From Cryptomeria japonica (taxonomy: Eukaryota; Streptophyta; Pinopsida; Cupressales; Cupressaceae): DNA of 64,000 nucleotides. Below, piece by piece: positions 44,996 to 55,582 of this stretch (its first letter is position 1; each line of letters starts with the position of its first letter). Under the pieces are notes generated by a model. It was given only the letters and a program-made list of their open reading frames with translations. It was not told the origin of the DNA and searched no databases. Position numbers and translations under genes: made by a program. The stretch lies in contig NC_081409.1 of NCBI RefSeq assembly GCF_030272615.1, forward strand, positions 20,710,260 to 20,774,259. Direction: 5' to 3'.

Positions 44996-46114
44996 CTATT
45001 CTGGTTCATCTTCCTTCATAGCATAGAACACCCATTCCTTTCCATTTCCAGATCCACTAGGTGAGTCTTCTACCGGTTCATCTCCAGAGTCACCAGTTAC
45101 TCCTTCCTCATCTTCTATGTAGCAATGTTTGTCTTTCTTGAATCTATATCTGTTTGGGTTAGGCTTAAAAGTTTTTTTAACTCTTTCCTCAAACCTTGCA
45201 TTCCTTTCATGACATCTAGATACAAAACATTTAAAAGGTGCTTTTCCTTCATACTTACTTCCAGCTAGACCTTTAGGTACTCTTCTAGCAAATAAGGCTT
45301 CAAGTTGTTCAAGCTCTTCATCTTCTTTCCTCATGTCTTCCAATTATTTTGCATATAGGGCTCTCCAATCACTTTTGCTGGTAGATGTTGATGATGATGC
45401 ATGAAAAGCAGGTTCAGACTTTACAACTCCAGAAGATCCAAATTCTTCAAGCTCAAAGTAGATAATTTCCCAATTAGAATGTCTCTATTGACTGAAGTGT
45501 TTGTCATTGTTCTTAACTCATTAATTGCAGTTGCCTTCATCTTGTAAGCCGATGGAATGAATCTCAAGACTTTGGAAACTATTTCATCTTCACTTAGAAA
45601 TCCTCCACAACATTGAATTCCCATAACAATCACATTTACTCTTTCCATAAACATAGCAATTCTTTCATTCTCTTCCATTTTCAAGTTTTCATACCTTACC
45701 TGGTAACCATCAAGTTTAGCAATTTTGACAGTAGGGTCACCTTCATTCAAAGTTTGCAATTTGTCCCATATAACCTTAGCTAATGATTTTTCAGTCAATC
45801 GCATGTTCTGTTGATCAATAAGTGCACACAAGAGGGCTTCTCAAGCTCTGCAATCATTTTCAATATTCTTGTCCAGGTCTGCAGGAGCAGGATTGCTGGA
45901 TGCTGGATCTAAGGTGTGTATCCTTTCTCAGTGATTTACCAAATATCCTTGCCAAGACATCTAAGATGAGTCTCCATTCAAATTTTCCATATCCCATAAT
46001 TTGTTCCATCAAGCTTAGGGATTTCTCTTCTGAAAATAGCTATCGGTGGATTAGAAGTGTTAGCTGCCATAGGATCTACCTCAAGCGGTTAAGCTTCTAC
46101 AAAAGAGGACCAAA
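44996..46114 (-). pseudogene. gag of element 1a (knuckle deleted)
   Basis: The UBN2-type Gag core reads at 45831-45421 (Trp-Asp-Lys-Leu, Glu-Asn-Leu-Lys-Met-Glu-Glu, Cys-Cys-Gly-Gly). The C-terminal part is at 45343-44996. Where element 1b has an intact knuckle (Cys-Phe-Asn-Cys..His..Cys), this copy reads Cys-Phe-Val-Ser-Arg-Cys near 45222, so about eight codons including one Cys and the His are missing. The N-terminus toward 46114 is frameshifted. Confidence 0.85.
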
Positions 46115-46126
46115 GCTCTGATAGAA
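46115..46126 (-). other. Primer-binding site of element 1a
   Basis: On the minus strand it reads TTCTATCAGAGC, two bases after the LTR end. It is a degraded form of TGGTATCAGAGC. Confidence 0.7.
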
Positions 46127-46128
46127 AT

Positions 46129-47366
46129 TGTTAGGATAACCGGTGAAAAACTAAGAGGGGAGGTGAATCTGTTGTTAACAGATTATAACTTTTAATCCGT
46201 AATACAACCTTAAATAGATCAAGTACCGGTAAATTACAAACAGATGTCGGTAGAAATAGATACCAGTAAACAATACAACTTAACAATTAACCAGATAATC
46301 AATGCAAAGAAATCATACCACATAACACCATGATTTGTATGTGAAAAACCTAGAAAGGGAAAAACCACGGTGGGAAGCCTACCCACAGTCAATTGATACT
46401 TCTGTAGAAAGTATGTGTTACAATGAGGAGCCTGCACTAGCAGAAAGGCACACTGCCTAGAGCGTACTGCTCATTACAAAAGAGTATCACTGACTACAGA
46501 GAGGATACGACCTTCTCAAGATAAATGGACAACAATCCAATAGAGTGAACTGCTAGAAATAGCATCTACTATGCTTGATTACAATCCCATTTAAGCTCAA
46601 TGTCGGAGGACTAAATCCTCTTCTGAAACCAATCTGATCACCAATGATCAATCAACTCCTTTGTCCAAATGATATTACAATATTCTCACATTATATTCCT
46701 TGACCATGACCTTTTTATAACCATGATACTTTACAAAGAGTTTCTACCTCTTATTTATACAAACCATAAGGCCTAAACCAATTAGATCGGCCACCTAAAG
46801 ATATTACAATAATATGATTATATAATTACTTATTACAGTGATATGCCATGTCAGCTTAAGATCAAAACAATAATAACAAATCCATAAAACATCTCGTATG
46901 ATCCAAGTAATGTGTAGAGTACACGCTAGCATGATACCGGTCCATAACCTAGATAGGTATAAGACCGATTCTGGGTCCACCACGCCAAAGCAATGTCTTC
47001 AAGCAGTTGAAGCACTATCAAAGAACATCTTCAACATCCTGAAATCCATGAAGAAGATGCACCAACACCAATTATGCATCGTGTTACAATTCCTCAATGA
47101 AAGCTCCGTCGGTAAAGTCTTAAACCAGTGTTGGTAAGGGTTTACTGGAGTGTATGATAGTATCCGATTACCAAGCCAATACCAACTGACCAAAACATGA
47201 TCATAGAGCATCTTTACTAATCCAATCATGCTGAAAGTGTCCAACAGATAGTCTCTTCTATCGGTAATACTAGATCTTCTATTGGTAACCAACCATAACA
47301 GCTAGTGTTGACATCAATGAGAAAACATCAATGCAACACATAATCGATTCATCCATAATGCCAATA
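46129..47366 (-). repeat. 5' LTR of element 1a
   Basis: This 1238 bp LTR pairs with 17665-18926. On the minus strand it starts TATTGGCATTATGG (a C-to-T change in the usual TGTTGG at the outer edge) and ends CCTAACA. Confidence 0.9.
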
Positions 47367-47371
47367 GATTT

Positions 47372-47733
47372 CAAGGAGGAAGAGGATATACCAGAGGTAG
47401 AGGAACCTGTACAGATCAGAACAAGGATAAAGAAGTGAACAAAGAAGGTAATTCATACAAAAAAGATGATAGAAATTTCTACCAGAGGAGAGAACCGGAT
47501 AGCTACCAGAATGAGAATTTTGGAAGAGTGGACAAGAGAACATTTAGAGGAACTTTCTATAAGTGTGGAGGAGAAGGACATCGTTCTTTCGAGTGTAAGA
47601 ATATAGAGAATACTGGAAGAGCAGGAGTGGTGGAAGAAAATCCCACCGGATCAGATAATAAATCAGAAGATGGAGAATTGTTGATGATGAGGAGAGATTT
47701 TTGTCATATCGGGAGAGATAAAGAGCCCTTGTA
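47372..47733 (+). pseudogene. gag of element 0, C-terminal part
   Basis: This continues the RGRGG-type basic stretch after element 1a (Gly-Gly-Arg-Gly-Tyr-Thr-Arg-Gly-Arg-Gly). It holds the zinc knuckle near 47560-47600 in the form Phe-Tyr-Lys-Cys-Gly-Gly-Glu-Gly-His-x4-Cys: the first Cys is replaced by Phe. The reading ends at a TAG at 47731. Confidence 0.85.
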
Positions 47734-48120
47734 GAGGAAGAATTTGTTCAAGACCAGATGTAAGGTATGCAGTAAGTGTTGTAAAGTTGTTATTAATAGT
47801 GGTAGTTTAGATAATCTTGTTTCAGAAGAGATGGTGAATAAGTTGAATTTGGAAAGATTGAAACACCCTAAGCCTTATCAGATAGCATGGATTCAGGATG
47901 AACACAAGCTGTTAGTAAGTGAGCAATGTTTGGTGAAATTGAAAATTGGGAATTATCATGATGAAGTCTTGTGTGATATTATGCCTATGGATATTTGTCA
48001 TCTTTTGTTGGGTAGACCTTGGCAGTTTGATAGACATGCAATACATGATGGGAGGAAGGATACATACACTATTATGGCCAATGACATGAAGAAAACCTCG
48101 TTACCTTGGATAAATCTTTG
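47734..48120 (+). pseudogene. Protease of element 0
   Basis: Gypsy aspartic protease. The active-site Asp-Ser-Gly is Asn-Ser-Gly here (Asn at 47795-47797), so catalysis should be lost. Leu-Leu-Leu-Gly-Arg-Pro-Trp-Gln-Phe-Asp at about 48003 matches the C-terminal motif. Confidence 0.85.
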
Positions 48121-49130
48121 AAGAATGAAGTCTATATGAATTCTAGAATCTGTTTGGTGGATGGAAGGAAATTCCTGGATGGATTGAGACAGGAGAATGT
48201 GTGTTTTTCCTTAAGTCCTAAGAAGACTGAGAATCTGAAGCATGAGGAGGAACAACCAGAAAAGATAAAGGATTTGCTGACAAAATATAAAGACATCATT
48301 TCAGATAATGTGCCTGATGGATTGGCACCTGTGAAAAGTATCAGTCATTGCATGCACCTGGTTCCCAGAGCTAGTTTGCCTAACAAAGCTACACACCAGA
48401 TGACACTAACAGAGAATGAAGAACTGAATAGACAAGTGCAGGATTTTTTGAAGAAAGGTTTGATCAGGGAAAGCCCAAGCCCTTGTGTAGTACCAATAGT
48501 ATTAGCACCTAAGAATAATGGAGAGTGGAGAATGTGTATCGATTCTAGAGCAATAAACAAGATCACAATGAAATATCGATTTCCTTTGCCTAGGATGGAT
48601 GACATAATAGACTGTTTGAGTGGAGCCAAAAACTTTATAAAGATATACTTGAAGAGTGGATATCATCAGATCAGGATTAGAGAAGGAGATGAGTGAAAGA
48701 TAACATTCAAGACAAATGAAGGACTGCATGAGTGGTTGGTGATGCCTTTTGGGTTAGCTAATGCACTGAGTACTTTCATAAGGATCATGAATGAGGTATT
48801 GAAGAAATTATTGGGTAAGTTTAACATTGTGTATTTGGTTAACATCTTGATTTTCAGTAAGAAAAAAGAGGAGCATTTGTTGCATTTGAGACAAGTTTTG
48901 CAGAGGTTGAGAGAAGAAAAGTTGTTGATAAATATTAAGAAGCGTACTTTCATGAAAGATGAGTTAGTCTATTTGGAATTTGTGATATCTGAAGATGGTT
49001 TGAAGATGGACCCTAAGAAAGTGAAAGCAATTGTTGAATGGCCTACACCGGAAAGCATTGGAGAGGTAAGATCATTTCATGGATTTGCTAGTTTCTACTA
49101 GAAATTCATCAGAAATTGCAGTTCAGTTTG
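48106..49130 (+). pseudogene. Reverse transcriptase of element 0 (catalytic residues lost)
   Basis: A clear Gypsy RT: Pro-x-Val-Leu-Ala-Pro-Lys-Asn, Trp-Arg-Met-Cys-Ile-Asp-Ser-Arg-Ala, and Met-Pro-Phe-Gly-Leu-Ala-Asn. The first catalytic Asp (Lys-Ile-Asp-Leu-Lys-Ser) is Tyr at 48646-48648. The Tyr-x-Asp-Asp box is Tyr-Leu-Val-Asn (48832-48843). Stops at 48694 and near 49099 add further loss. All three aspartates of the active site are gone. Confidence 0.9.
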
Positions 49131-49680
49131 TAACCCTATGACTGAGACCATGAAAGGGGATAAGAAGAAGTTCAAGTGGACCACAGGAGCAAACAAAAGT
49201 TTTGAACTATTGAATCAGAAAGTGATTGAGAATCCCGTGTTGACTTTACTGGATTTCAATAAAGTATTTCAAGTGGACTATGATGCAAGTGGAACAACAA
49301 TAGGAGTAGTCTTGAGTGAGGAAGGGAGAGCAGTATCTTATTTCAGTGAGAAATTGAATGATGCCCAGAGGAGATATTCAGTGTATGATCAGGAGTTTTA
49401 TGCCATAGTTCAAGCCTTGAAGAAGTGGATATATTTCTTGTTGCCTAAGGAGTTTGTGTTGTATACAGATCATCAAGCCTTGCAGTATTTGAATAGTCAG
49501 AGTAAGCAGAATCAGAGACACATGAGATGGGTAGAATTTTTGTAGAGTTACACCTTTGTGTTGAAGCATAGAAGTGGGAAATCTAAAAAAGTTGTTGATG
49601 AACTGAGTAGGAGAAGGAATTTGTTGGCAGAGATTAGAGTGATAGTATTAGGGTTTGAGGAATTGAAGACCTTGTATGAT
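49131..49680 (+). pseudogene. RNase H of element 0
   Basis: RNase H readable at 49138-49545: Val-Asp-Tyr-Asp-Ala-Ser-Gly, Tyr-Ser-Val-Tyr-Asp-Gln-Glu-Phe-Tyr-Ala and Leu-Tyr-Thr-Asp-His-Gln-Ala-Leu. A TAG at 49543 replaces the usual Gln of the Phe-Leu-Gln-Ser motif. The tail continues to about 49680 in frame. Confidence 0.85.
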
Positions 49681-50037
49681 GATGACCCAGATTTTGCATA
49701 ACCTTGAAGAGCATGTAAAGAACCGGTTATGGTAGATAGAAGCAAGTGGTCAGATTACTTCATTCAGGATGAGATGTTATTCAGAGGAGTTTAGTTGTGC
49801 ATACCTAAGAGTCCCATGAGGGAGAATGTGATAAAGAAGAAACATAGTAGAGGATTAGCCAGACATTATGGTATTGACAAAATAGTAGCTTTGGTGAGTG
49901 AGCATTACTTTTGGCCCGAAATTCATAAAGATGTTAAGAAATTTGTGCAAAGTTGTAGAGTTTGTCAAGTTGCAAAGGGTAGTAGTCAGAATGTGGGATT
50001 GTATAAACCTTTGACAGTACCAGTAAGACCTTGGGAG
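49681..50037 (+). pseudogene. Integrase of element 0, zinc domain
   Basis: His-Ser-Arg-Gly-Leu-Ala-Arg-His-Tyr-Gly-Ile-Asp-Lys and Cys-Arg-Val-Cys-Gln-Val-Ala-Lys-Gly form the HHCC zinc site at about 49830-49980. Element 1b enters at 50038 after Arg-Pro-Trp-Glu. Confidence 0.88.
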
Positions 50038-51077
50038 TGTTGGTATTTTGGATATGTTGCACTGGTTTTGTCATTGATGTCAACACTCATCAACACCTAT
50101 CAACACTTGGAGATCTTTGGTTATGTTCGCCGGCATATTCAATGACTTATGCATAGTCACCGGTATCTAGTTCACTGACACTGAGGATGATCTGTTATCA
50201 TCTGGAGATTACTTGGTTACATCGAAGACATTGTTTGGTTATTGGTTTAAATCGAGTTTGCATATTTTCTATTACCAGCAAATAGGTCTAGGTTATGGAC
50301 CGACAAGCGTTATCTATTCCAGATCAACATGACACGTTATGGAGATGTTTTATTGATTGGTTATTGTTGTATGTGCATTGAACCGACATCATGCATCACA
50401 TATTGATTCATTTGTAATTGATTTTATTGTAATATCTTAGTGAGCCGACCTACACATTTGGTCTTAGGTTTTGGTATATATGTAAGATCTCATTTGTGAG
50501 ATTATGTAGAAGAGTGTGCAAAAAGAATTGTAACATGGTATATGCGAATATAAGCAGAGCTATACATGCAAACATCATTTGAATATTAAAGGAAAGTTTG
50601 AAGAAGGCAAATTAGAGCTTAACTGGTACTGAATTCAGCATATGAAGATGCTATTTTGAGCAGTACATTATCATTGGATTTAACCATCCAATTGTAGTCA
50701 GTGTGACTCCCATTTTGTGATTGAGCAGTGAGCTCTAGGCAGTTGGCCTTTCTGCATGTGCAAACCCCATTTGTACACACATACTATCTACAGTAGTATC
50801 ATCTGATTGTGGGTAAGGTTTCCCACCGTGGTTTTTCCCCTTACAGGGTTTCCACGTACAAATATCTATGTCATCTATTATGGATATTATTTGTCTTTCT
50901 ATTTCATGCATTAAACTTTAATGAAAATTGCAATTAACTGTTAAAATTGTCAACCAACATAAAGTTTGGTTTACCGGTATTATGCACTAAGTTTGGTTAA
51001 GTTATATTTGGGTTGAAATTAATAGACAACTGATTCACCCCCCCCCCCCCCCTCTCAGTTGCCTTTGGATCCTAACA
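50038..51077 (+). repeat. 5' LTR of element 1b
   Basis: This 1040 bp LTR starts TGTTGGTATTTTGGATATG and ends ATCCTAACA. It has a TATA-like TTTTGGTATATATGTAAG near 50470, the CAGTGTGACTCCCATTTTGT block, the CCCACCGTGG..TTTCCACGTACAAAT block, and a run of about 16 C near 51038. Confidence 0.92.
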
Positions 51078-51079
51078 AT

Positions 51080-51092
51080 TGGTATCAGAGCC
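51080..51092 (+). other. Primer-binding site of element 1b
   Basis: TGGTATCAGAGCC lies two bases after the LTR end, the standard initiator tRNA-Met type PBS. Confidence 0.92.
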
Positions 51093-51134
51093 AAGTCCTC
51101 TTTTTGCAAAAGTTTAACAGCTTGAGGAGATTCT

Positions 51135-52223
51135 ATGGCAACTAACTATTTTAGGAAGGACAGTCTGAAGCTTGATGGAACTAATTATGGTATATGGAAG
51201 ATCAGAATGGAGACACATCTGAACTGCATTGGAAGAGACATATGGGATGTTACAAAGAATGGCTATTTTGGTCGTACTCAAGGTCAACCTAATCCACCAA
51301 CCTTGGCTAAAGATCAGGAGAATGATTGCAAAGAAAGAGAAGCACTTTTGAGCACATTATCAGATCAGAAAATCATGGGATTATCAGACCAATCTACTCC
51401 TAAAGCTATTTGGGAAAAATTTGAAAAATTGAATGAAGGTGACACCACAGTCAAAATTGCAAAACTGGAATGCTTCCAGGTTAGGTATGAAAATCTAAAA
51501 ATGGAAGAAGATGAAAGGATTTCTGCTTTTATGGAAAGAGTAAATGAAATTATTTTGGGTATACAATGTTGTGGAGGATCCTTAAGTGAAGATGAAATTA
51601 TTTCTAAAGTTTTAAGACCATTGCCACCAGCATATAAAATGAAAGTAACTACTATCAATGAATTAAGAGCAATGCCTAATGCATCAGTATCTAGAGATAC
51701 TTTGGTTGGAAAACTTTCAGCTTTTGAACTTAAGGAATTTGGTCCTATTGCTACAATTAAGACAGATTTGGCTTTCAAAGCTTCATCATCTGTAACATCA
51801 TCATTATCATCTGAAAAATTTGATTGGAAAGCACTCTATGCTAGAGAACTTGAAGAAATCAAAAGAGAGAATGAAGAATTGGAAGATCTTGAAGCACTAT
51901 TTGCAAGGAAAATGCCTAAAGGTCCAGTTGGAAGTAAGTATGAAGGTGAAGCACCATTTAAATGTTTTAACTGCAATAAAATTGGTCATATGGCATCTAG
52001 GTGTCCTGATAGATATGCAAGATTGAAAGAAGAAGCTAAAAGAACATATAAGCCTAACCCTGAATATCAAAGATACAGATTTAAGAAGAATAGAGACAAA
52101 TCATGTTACTATGCCGATGAAGGAGTTACTGATGATTTTGATGAGGAACCAGTAGACAATGGATGGGCTTTTGTTGCAATAACAAAAGATCAACCGACAC
52201 CTACTATTCAACCGGTAGAGTAG
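51135..52223 (+). pseudogene. gag of element 1b
   Basis: The ATG at 51135 (Met-Ala-Thr-Asn-Tyr-Phe) starts an intact 362-codon Gag. It has Leu-Asp-Gly-Thr-Asn-Tyr-Gly-Ile-Trp, a UBN2-type core (Ile-Trp-Glu-Lys-Phe..Glu-Asn-Leu-Lys-Met-Glu-Glu) and an intact CCHC knuckle at 51963-52004. It ends at a TAG at 52221, in frame with the protease. This stop falls before Ala-Leu-Val-Ala-Lys, so it may be a decay stop of a single Gag-Pol frame. It is the best-preserved gag of the window and is counted as pseudogene because it belongs to a dead element. Confidence 0.85.
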
Positions 52224-52754
52224 GCCTTGGTAGCTAAAATTGAAGAAAAGGATGAATGGATCATTGATTTCGGATGTTCACATCATATGACAGGAGATAA
52301 GAGTAAATTCTTAACCTTTCAGGAATACAATGGAGGTCTAGTAAGATTTGGGGATGACAATGCTTGTTTGCTCAGACGAAAAGGTACTATATCTTTTGAT
52401 GGTAAGCACAATACTGACAACATTTATTATGTTGAAGGTTTGAAGCATAATATTTTGAGTGTTGGTCAATTAGTTAAAAAAGGATTTCAGTTACAATTCA
52501 AGAATGGTAAATGCAAAATCATGAATAGAACTGGTTTGGAAATTGGAACTGGTAATCAGACTAGAGGTAATATCTTTCATTTGAATAGCAATGAGAAGAC
52601 ATGCTTGATTACACATATTGATGAAAGTTGGTTATGGCATAAGAGACTTTGTCATGTTAATTTTGATTACATTGTGAAAATCAGTACAACTAAGGCAGTA
52701 AGGGATTTACCTAAGATTGTTAAACCTCACAATCCGATATGTAAGGAATGTTAA
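52224..52754 (+). pseudogene. Protease and GAG-pre-integrase of element 1b
   Basis: This is in the same frame as gag. The active site reads Ile-Asp-Phe-Gly-Cys-Ser-His-His-Met, with Phe (52269-52271) in place of Ser. Element 1a has the usual Asp-Ser-Gly. The pre-integrase segment follows with Trp-Leu-Trp-His-Lys-Arg-Leu-Cys-His-Val and ends at a TAA at 52752. Confidence 0.88.
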
Positions 52755-53640
52755 TTTGGAAAGCAAGTTAGAGAAAACTTTAAGAGTATTCCTGAAAAAT
52801 CTAATAATGTTCTTGACTTAATTCATATTGATTTATGTGGCCTAGTAAGAAATAGAAGTTTACAAGGAGATAGATATTTTATGCTAATCATTGATGATTA
52901 TTCTAGAATGTGTTGGGTTACTTTTCTCAGGGAGAAATCATAAGCTTTTGGGAAATTCAAACTATTCAAGGTAATAGTAGAGAATGAAACCGGTAAGAAA
53001 ATCAAATGTTTGAGATCAATTCAAGGAGGTGAATTCACATATAAGGAATTTAATACATTATGTGAAGTGAATGGAATCAGAAGACAATTATCAGCACCTC
53101 AGACACCCCAGCAAAATGGAGTTGTGGAAAGGAAGAACAAAACTTTTTTGGATGCAGCTAGAAGTATGATATCAAAAGAAAATATACCTCATGTATATTG
53201 GAGAGAAGTAGTGAATACAATAATTTATACATTCAACAGAGTTCACATCAAAGGTGAAACCAGTAAGACCCATCATGAACTATGGTTTGGTAATACTCCT
53301 ACTCTTAAATATTTCAGAATATTTGGAAGCAAATGTTGTATTAGGAGAGATGAGTATATTTGCAAATTTGATCCTAGAAGTGATGAAGGAATATTTCTCA
53401 GTTATTCATCTAAGAGCAAGGCATATAGATGTTTTAACAAAAGATTGCAGAAAATCATAGAGAGTGCAAATGTGAAGATTGATGAACAATTCAGAAGGTC
53501 CATGGAGTCTGAACCGACAGTTGAGATAATCACAAATGAACCTATAATGAGTACATCGGTACAGAATGTTGATCCAGTCACATCGACATGATTTAAGAAT
53601 TCCACAGTGACTAAAGAATAGCAACAAGTAAAAACACCCA
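52755..53640 (+). pseudogene. Integrase of element 1b
   Basis: The first Asp (Ile-Asp-Leu-Cys-Gly, near 52828) and the Glu block (Pro-Gln-Gln-Asn-Gly-Val-Val-Glu-Arg-Lys, near 53106) are present. The middle Asp block reads Leu-Arg-Ser-Ile-Gln-Gly-Gly-Glu-Phe: Ile at 53019-53021 where Asp is catalytic. A TAA near 52940 replaces a Glu codon present in element 1a and in the 60664 fragment. The C-terminal linker runs to about 53640 with a TGA at 53589. Confidence 0.88.
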
Positions 53641-54711
53641 GGTATGTAAGATTGAATCACTCTAAAAGTTAGATAATTGGGAACAAGTATCAAGGTGTAA
53701 TGACTAGAGGAAGACTAGAAAATAAAGAGGTATGTTTAATTTCTCAAATTGAACCAACATTAGTTAATGAGACATGTGAAGATAAGCATTGGATTAAAGC
53801 TATGGAAGATGAATTGGAACAAATTGAAAAGAATTAACACATGGACATTGGTTCCCCGACCTAAAAACAAAAATGTCATTGGAACTAAATGGGTATTCAG
53901 AAATAAAATTAATGAAGATGGTAAGGTAATCAGAAACAAAGCAAGATTAGTGTGTAAAGGATATTCATAGAAAGAAGGAATTGATTACAATGAAACCTTT
54001 GCACCGATAGCACTTGATGGATTTTCTTTGAAAAATGACAAATATATGGTTTGCAGGTTAAGGAAAGCTTTATATGGATTAAAGCAAGCTCCTAGAGCTT
54101 GGTATGCTAGATTGGACAAATATCTTTTAAAGATTGGTTACACTAAAGGTAATGCTGACAACAATCTATATTTCAAAGTGACTAATGATGACATTTTGGT
54201 TATAGAAGTTTTTGTTGATGATATTATTTTTGCAGGAGAAGATGGATTATGTAAAGACTTTTCTAATAAAATGCAGGAAGAATTTGAAATGTCTATGATT
54301 GGGGAGATAAAATTCTTTTTAGGATTGCAAATTTCACAAACTGATAAAGGTATATTCATAAATCAATCAAAGTACTTGAAGGAATTACTTAAGAAATTTG
54401 GCATGGAAAACTCTAAACCGGTAAGCACACCTATGACTACAACTGGCAAACTATCATTGAAGAATGAATCAACACCTGTTAATCCAACAAGATATAAATC
54501 TATGATTGGAGGTTTACTATATTTGACACAAACAAGACCTGATATTATGAATGCAGTATGTATTGTTTCAAGATTTCAGAGTAATCCTAAAGAAAATCAT
54601 GAATCAGCAGTGAAAAGGATTTTCCGGTATCTACAAGGCACAACAAATCTTGGATTATGGTATCCTAAAGATCAAAATTTTGATTTATGTGCACACACAA
54701 ATGCAAATTAG
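53641..54711 (+). pseudogene. Reverse transcriptase of element 1b with internal deletion
   Basis: The N-terminal RT is read at 53767-53970, with a TAG near 53968 where element 1a has a Gln codon. At about 54018 the reading jumps from Phe-Ala-Pro-Ile-Ala to Leu-Asp-Gly-Phe-Ser-Leu. About 37 codons present in element 1a, including the first catalytic Asp (Met-Asp-Val-Lys), are missing. The second box, Phe-Val-Asp-Asp-Ile-Ile-Phe (54211 on), is intact. The enzyme cannot be active. Confidence 0.9.
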
Positions 54712-55164
54712 GCAGGAGATGTAGATGATAGAAAGAGAACCACTGGCGGAGCATTCTTTCTTGGTAGAAGATTAATTTCATGGTTGAGCAAGAAACATAG
54801 TTGCACATCTTTATCAACAATAGAATCAAAATATGTTGCAGCAGCAACTAATTGTACCCAGGTATTATGGATTAAGCAAATGGTTGAAGGATATAAAGGT
54901 AAAATGCAAAGAACCTATAACCATTTACTGTGATAATATGGAAGCAATTGATATATCAAAGAATCCGGTATTTCACTCTAAAACTAAACATGCTTTTATC
55001 AAATTCAATTTTCTGAAAGAGAATGTTGAAGAAAAAGAAGTGAAATTGGTTTATGTGAATACTAAAGAGTAGATTGTAGATATTTTTACTAAGCCTTTGC
55101 CTAAGGAAACCTTTGAATATCTTAGAGAGAAACTTGGAGTTATACCCTCACTGGTAGAGACTTA
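54712..55164 (+). pseudogene. RNase H of element 1b
   Basis: Copia RNase H: after a TAG at 54709 (Asn-Ala-Asn-stop, where element 1a reads Asp-Ser-Asp-Trp), it continues Ala-Gly-Asp-Val-Asp-Asp-Arg-Lys-Arg-Thr. A further TAG at 55069 falls in the Lys-Glu-Gln-Ile motif. It ends after Leu-Val-Glu-Thr at a TAG 55162. Confidence 0.85.
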
Positions 55165-55244
55165 GACAGTTGATTCTTGTCATCAAACCAACAAAATCAA
55201 CAAAGAAATCTTTTTTGCAGCTTTGATGAGGAGAGCTACTTCTT

Positions 55245-55533
55245 AGGGGGAGTAGTTGGATAAATTGGATAAGTTGGTATTTTGTAATAAGTTCAATGAA
55301 CTATTTGAATCTGGTTTTTGTATTGCTTTGGCATTTGATGTCAAAGGGGGAGAGATATCTATGGAAAAACACATTATATTTTGGGGAGAGATTATTCATT
55401 GGGGAAGAGATTGTTACTCTCTGTATTTGTATTTTGATGATCTCTTTGGGATATTTTAGGTTTTTGGCATTTCTGCTTTGGCACTTAGATGGTTTTTCCA
55501 TCTTGTGTTGCCATCAATTCCAAAGGGGGAGAT
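55245..55533 (+). other. Multiple PPTs and 3' non-coding region of element 1b
   Basis: Purine tracts are AGGGGGAG at 55245-55252, AAAGGGGGAGAG at 55343-55354 (after TTTGATGTC) and the LTR-adjacent AAAGGGGGAGAT at 55522-55533. Confidence 0.8.
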
Positions 55534-55582
55534 TGTTGGTATTTTGGATATGTTGCACTAGTTTTGTCATTGATGTCAACAC
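55505..55582 (+). repeat. Inverted repeat across the PPT/3' LTR junction of element 1b
   Basis: GTGTTGCCATCAAT (55505-55518) and ATTGATGTCAACAC (55569-55582) are inverses at 13 of 14 positions. The PPT and LTR start lie in the loop. Confidence 0.78.

Larger units (their letters stand above)
17665..47366 (-). mobile_element. Element 1a: minus-strand Copia inserted in gag of element 0
   Basis: Direct LTRs lie at 17665-18926 (its 3' LTR) and 46129-47366 (its 5' LTR). Flanking 5-mers are TATTT (17660-17664) and GATTT (47367-47371), an imperfect TSD with one mismatch. Reading from the right, the order is PBS, gag, protease, GAG-pre-integrase, integrase, RT, RNase H, PPT, which is the Copia order. 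The body is interrupted at 21590-44213 by element 2. Without it the element is about 7.1 kb. Multiple PPTs suggest a Sirevirus-like lineage, by inference. Confidence 0.9.

Noticed and set aside
51038..51054. C-homopolymer as a biological signal
   Set aside because: A short C run is part of the shared LTR-end module, but the exact expanded length here and at 56541-56558 is slippage-prone and not reliable.
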